A stretch of 64,000 nucleotides of DNA. It comes from Ignavibacteriota bacterium (lineage in GTDB: Bacteria; Bacteroidota; Ignavibacteria; UBA10030; SZUA-254). The notes under the pieces were generated by a model, which saw only the letters and a program-made list of their open reading frames with translations, did not search any database and had not been told where the DNA came from. The stretch's first letter is position 1; each line of letters starts with the position of its first letter. Positions 16,696-24,230 of this stretch are shown here, in pieces. The stretch is taken from positions 1-64,000 of the forward strand of contig JACREZ010000015.1 of assembly GCA_016212665.1 (NCBI GenBank). Direction: 5' to 3'. The position numbers were made by a program, and so were the translations under genes.

Positions 16696-17844
16696 ATGGA
16701 TATATACTCAGAAATACTTTCCGCGCTCGAAACAGAAGAGAGCATCATGCTCGCAACAGTAATTTCGACGAGCGGTTCGACTCCGGCTTCCGCGCTTTCA
16801 AAAATGCTTGTGAAGCGTGGCGGTGTTTTGACTGTCGGGACGATTGGCGGAGGTTGCATGGAAGGTGAAGTTGTGCAACATGCTAATCGGATTTATGGAA
16901 GCGGGAAAGCAGAAATTCATTCATTTGAATTAAATGAAGATGAAACTGAATCGGGATTGATTTGCGGCGGAACTCTCGAAGTGCTTCTCGAACCGATTAC
17001 GAGAGAGCATATCAAACTGTTCACAGAGGTTAAAGCGATTCGCGACGAAGGCGAAGATTGTGTTGTAACCACATTGGTTTCGCCTGAAGGAACAATCGCG
17101 ATGAAAGAAGTTCTTCCGATCGCGCCGCAACATACAACCGAGTGGGGAAGCCGTGTTGTCAAGAAAATGGAAAAGTTGGTGTTCGCTTTTTCTGACCCGG
17201 AATTTCAATCGAAACCGATTTCCGATATTGTGAAGAAAGCCTTTCACAATCAGCAGACAAAACGAATGAAGACTGAGCAAGGAGAATTTTTCCTTGAGCC
17301 GGTACGCGGTACGCCTTCGCTTATTATTTTCGGAGGTGGTCATGTCTCAAAATATATTTCTTCATTTGCTTCGATTGCCGGATTTCAGGTAACGATTGTT
17401 GATGACCGTGAGAAGTATGCAAACCCGGTCCGGTTTCCGGAAGCGACAGCAACGCTTGCGCTTGATTACGGACAAGCATTAGAGAAATTGAAAATCCGCG
17501 AATCAACATACGTTGTGATTGTCACGCGCGGGCATCAGTATGATGAGGAGATTCTCAAGCGTATCATCAAGACTCCGGCACGGTACATTGGAATGATTGG
17601 AAGTAAGAGGAAAGTTCTGACGACGTATGAACACTTACTTCCCCGCGGAATTTCTATTGAGGCGTTGAAACGCGTTCACGCTCCGATTGGAATTGAAATC
17701 GGCGCAGTGACTGCGGAGGAAATTGGCGTCAGCATCGTTGCACAACTTATCAATGAACGCCGCGGAGGAGTCCCGTTACGAAATAAATCTGCGGAACTGA
17801 ATGAGCAACTCCGGGCGTTTGAGCAAAAGAAATCAATTGCCTGA
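16696..17844 (+). CDS. xdhC: XdhC-family molybdenum-cofactor maturation factor
   Basis: 383 aa from ATG 16696; the longer frame from 16645 reads through a repeat. The N-terminal XdhC/CoxI part shows ISTSGSTPASALSKMLV and GTIGGGCMEGEV. The C-terminal Rossmann part shows IFGGGHVSKYIS and IGMIGSKRK. XdhC binds molybdenum cofactor, promotes its sulfuration and inserts it into xanthine dehydrogenase, so the hydroxylase at 3.0 kb is the probable client. It is followed after 6 bp by the amidohydrolase-like gene. Confidence 0.88.
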   Translation: MDIYSEILSALETEESIMLATVISTSGSTPASALSKMLVKRGGVLTVGTIGGGCMEGEVVQHANRIYGSGKAEIHSFELNEDETESGLICGGTLEVLLEPITREHIKLFTEVKAIRDEGEDCVVTTLVSPEGTIAMKEVLPIAPQHTTEWGSRVVKKMEKLVFAFSDPEFQSKPISDIVKKAFHNQQTKRMKTEQGEFFLEPVRGTPSLIIFGGGHVSKYISSFASIAGFQVTIVDDREKYANPVRFPEATATLALDYGQALEKLKIRESTYVVIVTRGHQYDEEILKRIIKTPARYIGMIGSKRKVLTTYEHLLPRGISIEALKRVHAPIGIEIGAVTAEEIGVSIVAQLINERRGGVPLRNKSAELNEQLRAFEQKKSIA

Positions 17845-17850
17845 AATAGT

Positions 17851-19155
17851 ATGAGATACAATCTGAAGACACTAACATTGTTGCTGATGTGTTGTGTTAC
17901 GGTAGTAATATCGCAACGTCAACGTCCGATCGTGCTGGAAGAGGCAACGGTGATAGATTCGTGGAATACGGGACCAATCACAAATTGCTTTATCGTGATT
18001 GAAGGAAACAAAATCTCGTACATCGGAAAACGGTATGAAGTTGAGATTCCGGAAAATGCTCAGAAATTTAATTTAAAAGGAAAATACGTCATTCCAGGAT
18101 TAATTGATGTTGAATCCCGGTTCAGAACACCGGAAGAACTCAGGACGCTTCTTTCATGGGGAGTTACTTCGGCGAATTGCTCGTTTGAATCTATTGAAGA
18201 GGGAGAGCGATTTTCTCAAATGACAAAAGTTGATTCCGCTCAATTTCCCGACATCTATGTTACGGCGCCAATGTTTGGTTCGCCGGGTAATGATGTGGTT
18301 CTCAACGTCAAACCAAAAACACCGGAGGATGCACGCGCTCAGGTTCGATTGCTTCATTCAAAGAAAATCAGCCGCTTCAAAATATTGTGTAACAAAAAAC
18401 AGACGAACGAAGGTTTACCGGTTGAACAATTGGATTCATCCGTTATTCTCGCATTGATTGATGAAGCAAAGAAACTTGGAATCTCTACGGCGATTCAGAC
18501 ATCGTCAATCAAGGAAGCACAGATGGCGATTGAAGCGGGAGTTTCCATACTCGTTGGAGGAATTCAGGATGAGCAATTGGGAAGTTCTCTTATTGATGAG
18601 ATGGTACAGCGAAATACGTACTATGTTTCCACTCTCTCGCGATATGAAGCATTTTCCGATGCAAAAAAATTCCTCAACAATATTTTGTCCGATTCTCTTT
18701 TTCGTTCAACATTGACACAATCTGAACTTACAACCTATGCTCAGCCAGAAGCCGTACGTCTCAATGATAACAGGTTCCCGGAGTTCACTGTTTCTCCCGA
18801 GCGTCTTGCTCTAGTGTATGGTAATTCCGGTGCGATAGTGAAGCATTATATTCCTGTGCCGATGGGAACTGATGTTCCGTCTCTCCCCGGCATCAGCGCA
18901 CATATTGAATTGGAAAATTTGGTGAAAGCCGGATTGACACCGATGCAGGCTATTGTTTCCGCAACAGCAATTTCTGCCGAGTGTCTTGGTCAGAGAAAGA
19001 ACTTGGGATTTCTCTACATGAATTATCAGGCAGATATGCTCGTGTTGGAGAAAAACCCTCTCGAAGATATTCGTAACACACGCACAATTTCGATGATTAT
19101 CAAAAAGGGGAAAATATTTACCCCGAAAGAGTTGCGCGAACCGGTTCAGAAATAA
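17851..19155 (+). CDS. Secreted amidohydrolase-like protein lacking the HxH metal site
   Basis: A 434-aa protein with an N-terminal signal peptide (YNLKTLTLLLMCCVTVVIS) and the composite-domain fold of imidazolonepropionase-like amidohydrolases: VIEGNKISYIGK, GKYVIPGLIDV, then AGLTPMQAIVSATAISAE and NYQADMLVLEKNPLEDI. The residues after GLIDV are ESRF, where active members have HxH. The downstream GTD aspartate is kept. It may be a binding protein or use an unusual site. SsnA- or HydA-like amidohydrolases occupy comparable positions in other purine clusters, but they are cytoplasmic. This one is probably exported. Confidence 0.75.
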   Translation: MRYNLKTLTLLLMCCVTVVISQRQRPIVLEEATVIDSWNTGPITNCFIVIEGNKISYIGKRYEVEIPENAQKFNLKGKYVIPGLIDVESRFRTPEELRTLLSWGVTSANCSFESIEEGERFSQMTKVDSAQFPDIYVTAPMFGSPGNDVVLNVKPKTPEDARAQVRLLHSKKISRFKILCNKKQTNEGLPVEQLDSSVILALIDEAKKLGISTAIQTSSIKEAQMAIEAGVSILVGGIQDEQLGSSLIDEMVQRNTYYVSTLSRYEAFSDAKKFLNNILSDSLFRSTLTQSELTTYAQPEAVRLNDNRFPEFTVSPERLALVYGNSGAIVKHYIPVPMGTDVPSLPGISAHIELENLVKAGLTPMQAIVSATAISAECLGQRKNLGFLYMNYQADMLVLEKNPLEDIRNTRTISMIIKKGKIFTPKELREPVQK

Positions 19156-19162
19156 CTACGCA

Positions 19163-19756
19163 ATGATAGTCGGTGTTATTCTTGCGGCGGGGGCTTCCAG
19201 CAGAATGGGAACTCCCAAACCATTATTGAAAATTGGGGAGGAAACATTTCTTCAGCGTATTGTTCGTGTTCTCCACTCAGCAAGAGTGATGGAAAATATT
19301 CTGGTTCTTGGTTCACACGCAGAGCAACTTCAAGCCTCGTTGTCGTGGTTTGATGGAAAAATTGTAGTGAACAATCATTGGGAACAAGGGCAGATGTGTT
19401 CGTTACGAGCAGGACTTTCAGCAGTAGAAATTGAAAAAGCGCACGGCGTTATTGTTTGTCCGGTTGACCGACCATTGCTGACACAATCGCTTGTAGTTGA
19501 TTTATTGCAGGGCTTCTGGAAATCAAACAAAAATATCGTTCTCCCCAAGTACAACGAACGACGGGGACATCCCGTAATTTTTGGAACCTCTATGTTTGAT
19601 GCGCTTCAAACTGCACCGATGAATGAAAGCGCCCGGTTCATCATCCATAACCATCCGGAAGAAATTTTGGAAGTTCCTGTTGATGAAGAAGGTGTCCTTG
19701 TGAACATTGATACGCCGGATGATTACAAGTTTTTGCAAATGAAATTTGCTCAATGA
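19163..19756 (+). CDS. mocA: MocA-like molybdenum cofactor cytidylyltransferase
   Basis: A 197-aa nucleotidyltransferase with LAAGASSRMGTPKPLL for nucleotide binding, CPVDRPLL as the metal-binding aspartate segment and RRGHPVIF as the substrate motif. It probably attaches CMP to molybdopterin or acts on a related purine-hydroxylase cofactor. It begins 7 bp after the amidohydrolase and overlaps moeA by 4 bp. Confidence 0.85.
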   Translation: MIVGVILAAGASSRMGTPKPLLKIGEETFLQRIVRVLHSARVMENILVLGSHAEQLQASLSWFDGKIVVNNHWEQGQMCSLRAGLSAVEIEKAHGVIVCPVDRPLLTQSLVVDLLQGFWKSNKNIVLPKYNERRGHPVIFGTSMFDALQTAPMNESARFIIHNHPEEILEVPVDEEGVLVNIDTPDDYKFLQMKFAQ

Positions 19757-20949
19757 TAAACGCACAGGAAGCATTACAAATTGTTTCAGACTCAGTCCAA
19801 TCTCTTGGTACGGTAACTATTTCGTTTGAGAACGCACTCGGTTACGTCCTTGCTGAAGATATTCTATCAAGTGAAAACATTCCGTCGTTCGATAACTCAG
19901 CAATGGATGGATTTGCCATTCGATCGGAAGATGGCAAAAACGTTCCCGTTGTTCTGCAAATCGTTGATGAAATTTCAGCAGGAACTTTATCAAGCAAAAC
20001 TATAGAACGAGGAGAGTGTACGACAATTATGACCGGTGCGAAAATTCCACCGGGTTGCGATGCTGTCATTCAACACGAATGGACAGAAAAGATACATGAA
20101 CATGAAGTGCGATTACTCCGAAGTGTAATTCCCGGACACAACATTCGCCGTGCGGGAGATGACATCCAACAAGGAGAAACAGTTTTGGAACGCGGGCAAC
20201 GGATTCGACCTCAGGAAGTTGGTGTTCTTGCTTCACTTGGAAAACAATTTGTCTCTGTGTACAGAAAACCAACGGTTGCCATTCTCGCCACAGGAAACGA
20301 ACTAGTGGAAATTAACAAACCTCTGACAGAAGGAAAAATCAGAAACAGCAATCTCTACGCGCTGAAATCATTAGTACGTGAACTTGGTTGCAATGTTATG
20401 GATTTGGGGATAGCAAGAGATGACAGAGAGGAGTTAAAAACAAAAGTGGGACAAGGCTTACTTGCTGATATGCTCATTACGTCTGGCGGAGTTTCGGTCG
20501 GTAAATTTGATTTCGTCCTCGAAACAATGAAAGAACTCGGGGTAGAAAAAAAAAATTGGAAAGTCAACATCAAGCCGGGAATGCCGCTTTTCTTTGGGAT
20601 GGCTGGAAATGAACCTGTGTTTGGGCTTCCGGGAAATCCTGTCTCTTCCTTTATAACATTTGTCGAGTTTGTGAAACCGGCAATTCTTCAGATGTCAGGA
20701 AATAACGTATCGAGAGAACGAGTACCGTTGATGGCAACACTCGCGACAGAAATAATGAAGAAAGATGCCAAGCGGCATTTTGTTCGTGGCATTCTTGAAA
20801 ACAGAAACGGGACGTTACACGTGAAAACGACAGGAACACAATCATCGAACGTGTTGACTTCATTGACGAAGGCAAACTGTTTGATTCATTTGCCTGAAGA
20901 GAAAGAGGCGTTTCGCGTGGGTGATGTTGTAGAAGTTGAGTTGCTATGA
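19753..20949 (+). CDS. moeA: Molybdopterin molybdenumtransferase MoeA
   Basis: 398 aa, normal length. MoeA inserts molybdate into adenylated molybdopterin. DNSAMDGFAIRSED, ILATGNELVE, GGVSVGKFDFV and FGLPGNPVSSF are all family motifs. ATGA overlaps with mocA and moaD on either side indicate a tight co-translated unit. Confidence 0.95.
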   Translation: MINAQEALQIVSDSVQSLGTVTISFENALGYVLAEDILSSENIPSFDNSAMDGFAIRSEDGKNVPVVLQIVDEISAGTLSSKTIERGECTTIMTGAKIPPGCDAVIQHEWTEKIHEHEVRLLRSVIPGHNIRRAGDDIQQGETVLERGQRIRPQEVGVLASLGKQFVSVYRKPTVAILATGNELVEINKPLTEGKIRNSNLYALKSLVRELGCNVMDLGIARDDREELKTKVGQGLLADMLITSGGVSVGKFDFVLETMKELGVEKKNWKVNIKPGMPLFFGMAGNEPVFGLPGNPVSSFITFVEFVKPAILQMSGNNVSRERVPLMATLATEIMKKDAKRHFVRGILENRNGTLHVKTTGTQSSNVLTSLTKANCLIHLPEEKEAFRVGDVVEVELL

Positions 20950-21191
20950 ACATACAAGTGAAGTTTTTCGCTGTAACGCGAGATATTGTGGGGGCAAGCC
21001 AGAAAACTATCGCTTTGCCCGAACAGGCAACAACGAATGATTTACTTGAGCATCTCATTCATTGTTATCCGAAGTTCGCTGAATGGAAACCATTTATTCG
21101 TATTGCTGTAAACCATGAGTATATTATTCAAGAGAGAGTTTTGTCTGAACAGGATGAAGTTGCACTTATTCCTCCGGTAAGCGGCGGATAA
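20946..21191 (+). CDS. moaD: MoaD, small subunit of molybdopterin synthase
   Basis: An 81-aa ubiquitin-like protein with the required C-terminal Gly-Gly (IPPVSGG) that is converted to thiocarboxylate to deliver sulfur to molybdopterin. It partners the MoaE encoded about 210 bp downstream. It overlaps moeA by 4 bp. Confidence 0.92.
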   Translation: MNIQVKFFAVTRDIVGASQKTIALPEQATTNDLLEHLIHCYPKFAEWKPFIRIAVNHEYIIQERVLSEQDEVALIPPVSGG

Positions 21192-21403
21192 ATTCAATAC
21201 AAAATGAAATAAAGTAGATGAGTAGTTGAGTCATTGAGTAGTTGAGATTTTCTTAGCAAAGAGATTTTATCCGACTGTCATAGAAGTACAAAGTATATAA
21301 CTTTATCACTTCAATACGAATGACTAAAGACCATCAGCTAAATTTAAGAACAGCAACTGCAAACCACGAACCAGCAACCACGAACCTTCTACTGTCAACA
21401 ACT

Positions 21404-21829
21404 ATGATAAATATCGTACAACATTCAATAAACATTCAGGAAGTTATTGCAAGCGTGAGCGACGCAGGCGCGGGAGGAATTGATGTATTCATAGGAACAA
21501 CACGAGACAATGCTAAGGGCAAACGCGTTCTCTGGCTTGAGTATGAAGCCTACGAACCGATGGCATTGAAAACGATGCAACAGATTGTGGATGAGGCAAA
21601 CGGGCAATGGAAATTGAAAAAGGTTTCAGCCGTGCATCGCATTGGTCGAGTTGATATTGGTGAAGCGAGTGTTGTTATTGCAGTCTCTTCCGCTCACCGA
21701 AAAGAAGCGTTCGAAGCATGCCGATTTTTGATTGACCGACTGAAACAAATAGTTCCCATTTGGAAAAAGGAATTTTTTGAAGATGGAAGTGTTTGGGTTG
21801 ATTCAAGAATTAACAATTTGAAGGAATAA
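21404..21829 (+). CDS. moaE: MoaE, large subunit of molybdopterin synthase
   Basis: 141 aa from ATG 21404. The frame is open to 21320, but that part lies in AACCACGAACC low-complexity DNA, so the shorter start is preferred. FIGTTRDNAKGKRVLWLEYEA and HRIGRVDIGEASVVIAVSS are typical, and RLKQIVPIWKKEFF carries the conserved lysines near the active site. moaA and moaC are not in the window. Confidence 0.92.
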   Translation: MINIVQHSINIQEVIASVSDAGAGGIDVFIGTTRDNAKGKRVLWLEYEAYEPMALKTMQQIVDEANGQWKLKKVSAVHRIGRVDIGEASVVIAVSSAHRKEAFEACRFLIDRLKQIVPIWKKEFFEDGSVWVDSRINNLKE

Positions 21830-21967
21830 TCCCCCGATTTACTTTATTTTTGAATTTATTGTTCAAGTGAAAAATATGAACCGACAAGAAACTTTCTCAC
21901 ACGGATGCAGTGTTATAAAAGGCGTTAATTCACATCAATGTTTAATAATCACAAAAGGTAAAATTTT

Positions 21968-22537
21968 ATGAAAAAAATAATTTCAATATTTGTACTTCTT
22001 GCTGTCTTTTTCACAGTCCAACTCACAGCAGTGGCACAAAATAAAACTGCAGAAAAGATGGAAAAGAAAGGGGAAAGGATGCAGAAAAAAGGTGAGGTAA
22101 TGGAGAAAAAGGGAGAAATGATGCAAAAGAAAGCAGAAAGGATGGAAAGGAAAGGTGAAGCAATGGAGAAAAAGGGGGAAGCAATGCACGACCACGGAAT
22201 GGAAAAGCACGGAGAGATGATACAAAAGAAAGCGGACAAAATGGAAAAGCGCGGCGAGATGATGGAGAAGAAGGGGGAGAAAATGCAAAAGGTTGGTGAG
22301 AAGATGGAAATGAAAGCAGAGAAAATGAAAGACCATGTTTGTACCGGCGATTGTAAGGGTGGTAAGCATAGCTACGCGCACGGAGAAAAAGGACATACAT
22401 GCGGAAAAGAATGTGAACACATGATGAGAATGAAAGAACACAAGTGTTCTGGTTCTTGCAAAGATGGAAAACATTCTTACGCTCACGGGGAAAAGGGACA
22501 CGTGTGCGGAGAAGAATGTAAATCGCACACGCATTAA
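21968..22537 (+). CDS. Exported Met/Lys heptad-repeat protein with Cys/His metal-binding tail
   Basis: 189 aa, no family recognised. Residues 1-24 are a signal peptide. Residues about 28-125 are roughly thirteen heptads of the form M-x-K-K-G-E-x (MEKKGER, MQKKGEV, MEKKGEM), highly charged with a methionine every seven residues and probably helical. The tail has two copies of a C-x3-C...KHSYAHGEKGH-x-CG-x-EC unit with four Cys and several His each, separated by EHMMRMKEHK. The Met and Cys/His content suggests periplasmic binding of a soft metal such as copper. That role is inferred from composition. Confidence 0.7.
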   Translation: MKKIISIFVLLAVFFTVQLTAVAQNKTAEKMEKKGERMQKKGEVMEKKGEMMQKKAERMERKGEAMEKKGEAMHDHGMEKHGEMIQKKADKMEKRGEMMEKKGEKMQKVGEKMEMKAEKMKDHVCTGDCKGGKHSYAHGEKGHTCGKECEHMMRMKEHKCSGSCKDGKHSYAHGEKGHVCGEECKSHTH

Positions 22538-22562
22538 TTACGGATTGATGAACAGAACGAAG

Positions 22563-22590
22563 AGCGACGGAGACGTCGCTTTTTGTTTTA
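22563..22590 (+). terminator. Rho-independent terminator
   Basis: AGCGACG-GAGA-CGTCGCT followed by TTTTTGTTTTA, 25 bp after the Met/Lys protein stop. It lies at the junction with the convergent lipoprotein gene. Confidence 0.88.
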
Positions 22591-23157
22591 TTGGGGAAGG
22601 GGAGTTGGAAATTTGAGCGACGTGATGACGCTCTGTTGCACTGAAAAAAGATTAATCAAGAATGTTCCGTCGAACAAGCTATTTACCGGAGTTGCTTCAC
22701 ATTCAAAGAAATGATTATTTATTGAAAAGACAATAACGCGTTTTGTTATCACCGCGGAATGTTGTTCATAACTAAAAAACTTCGTCTTTCCGGAAGAAAA
22801 TTCTAATTGATGTTGATAGGTCGTCGAAGTATCAGTTTCACCGAAAGATTTACTTATCTCTGCAAGATATTCCAATCCTTCCTCCTCGACCTGTCGTTTG
22901 GCTGTTTCATCCAAATGTAATTCTCTGATGACGATTGCAGCCGTAAAGTCATCGTTCAGCAACCACGCTTCTAGCGATTGAGCGACCGAGGTATCGGATG
23001 AAGAAAACCATCCTTTGGGGATTGTTCCGGAAAAATATCCGCTTCTGGAATGGAACGTTTCATCGCTCATTGGAGAGGTGAGTGAGTATGGGATTTTTGT
23101 TGCGCAAGAACAGAGTAGAACCGCGCAGGCTATCAAAAAAAGAAATGAACGAAGCAA
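22588..23157 (-). CDS. Predicted lipoprotein of unknown function
   Basis: 189 aa with a lipobox, LLCSC, after a hydrophobic stretch (RSFLFLIACAVLLCSC), predicting lipid attachment at the cysteine. The rest contains SGTIPKGWFSSSD, resembling small envelope proteins with a substrate-independent fold, but no family was identified. It is the last gene of the minus-strand operon that begins with the S9 peptidase, 18 bp after the PorV-like gene. Confidence 0.75.
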   Translation of the reverse strand: MLRSFLFLIACAVLLCSCATKIPYSLTSPMSDETFHSRSGYFSGTIPKGWFSSSDTSVAQSLEAWLLNDDFTAAIVIRELHLDETAKRQVEEEGLEYLAEISKSFGETDTSTTYQHQLEFSSGKTKFFSYEQHSAVITKRVIVFSINNHFFECEATPVNSLFDGTFLINLFSVQQSVITSLKFPTPLPQ

Positions 23158-23175
23158 TGTCTCAGTAAAAAGAAA

Positions 23176-24219
23176 TTATTCCGATGCCCGTTTGAATTGT
23201 TCCGCTTCGAGCGTAAAGGTAAGCGAAACGCGATGGGTGTTGCCAAGTTGGTTTTCCGCATCGAACTTGGCGAACGTGTAATCAATATCGAGTTTCGGAA
23301 GATGAATCCCCGCTCCGAAGTTCAGCGAACCAATATCACTGTAACCAACACGGAGCGCGGCGAATTGCTGATACTGAATTTCTCCGCCAAGATGAAAATC
23401 CAAACTTGCCGGACCGAGGTGCGCTTGTGCAGAATATTCCCTTCCTTCAAAACGTATGTCTGTATCAATCGTCGGAATCAAACGGAAGTCACCAAGCGGT
23501 TGAATGTATGCGCCGCCAAGTTTGAATGTCGGCGTAAGGAATTCATTTCGTCCGGTATTCCATGCAATCAATGTCGTTGTGATGTCCTGAATGGTTGCGC
23601 CGAGAAAGAGATTCTCTGTTGCATGATATTGCGCGCCTGCATCAAACCCGATTCCTGTTGCCGAGCCTTCGTCTTGGTCGCGGCGAATGATTTTCAAATT
23701 CGCTCCGTAGGAAAAATCTTCGCTTTGTTGTTTTGCGTAGGAAAAATACAATGCCCAATCCGCCGCATTAAAATAGGTGACGCGTGACGGGTCAATTCTA
23801 GAAAAATTCTGAATTTGGTCGGGAGGTAACAAATTGCCGTTCGCATCAAGTCCGGCAAATTGTGTGTTGGGAATGTTATCAACACCAAGCCGGATAGCGC
23901 TCACTGCAAATGTTGTTCGTTTTCCAAACGGTAGCGCGAGCGCCGCGAAATCATAATTCACCAAACCGGCGAATCGTTCATCGTGCATGAGTGAGATTTG
24001 CGGGTACTGAAGTTTGGAAAGCCCGGCAGGATTCCAATACGCCGAAGTCGCATCGTTCGCGAGTGCAACGTACGCACCGCCAAGTCCCAATGCTCTTCCG
24101 CCAACGCCGATTGCAATAAACTCACCGGCATATTTCGCGCCTGCATAAACGTTTATAAAACTACAAACTACAAACCACAAACCGCAAACCACAAACCACA
24201 AACCATTGTTCTTAACCAT
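23176..24219 (-). CDS. PorV/PorQ-like outer-membrane beta-barrel protein
   Basis: 347 aa. After the signal peptide, AIGVGGRALGLGGAYVALANDATSAYWNPAGLS is the N-terminal signature of the PorV/PorQ (FadL-like) family, and alternating barrel strands run to the end (HRVSLTFTLEAE). PorV-type proteins serve T9SS as shuttle or attachment factors, which agrees with the cargo proteins in this window. The signal peptide contains a duplicated GLWFVVC, encoded by a CAAACCACAAACC repeat. It lies 11 bp after dnaX. Confidence 0.85.
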   Translation of the reverse strand: MVKNNGLWFVVCGLWFVVCSFINVYAGAKYAGEFIAIGVGGRALGLGGAYVALANDATSAYWNPAGLSKLQYPQISLMHDERFAGLVNYDFAALALPFGKRTTFAVSAIRLGVDNIPNTQFAGLDANGNLLPPDQIQNFSRIDPSRVTYFNAADWALYFSYAKQQSEDFSYGANLKIIRRDQDEGSATGIGFDAGAQYHATENLFLGATIQDITTTLIAWNTGRNEFLTPTFKLGGAYIQPLGDFRLIPTIDTDIRFEGREYSAQAHLGPASLDFHLGGEIQYQQFAALRVGYSDIGSLNFGAGIHLPKLDIDYTFAKFDAENQLGNTHRVSLTFTLEAEQFKRASE

Positions 24220-24230
24220 AAACGTCCTTC

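Noticed and set aside
21983-22534. 183-codon minus-strand frame rich in His, Phe and Leu
   Set aside because: Shadow of the Met/Lys heptad gene caused by repetitive codons.
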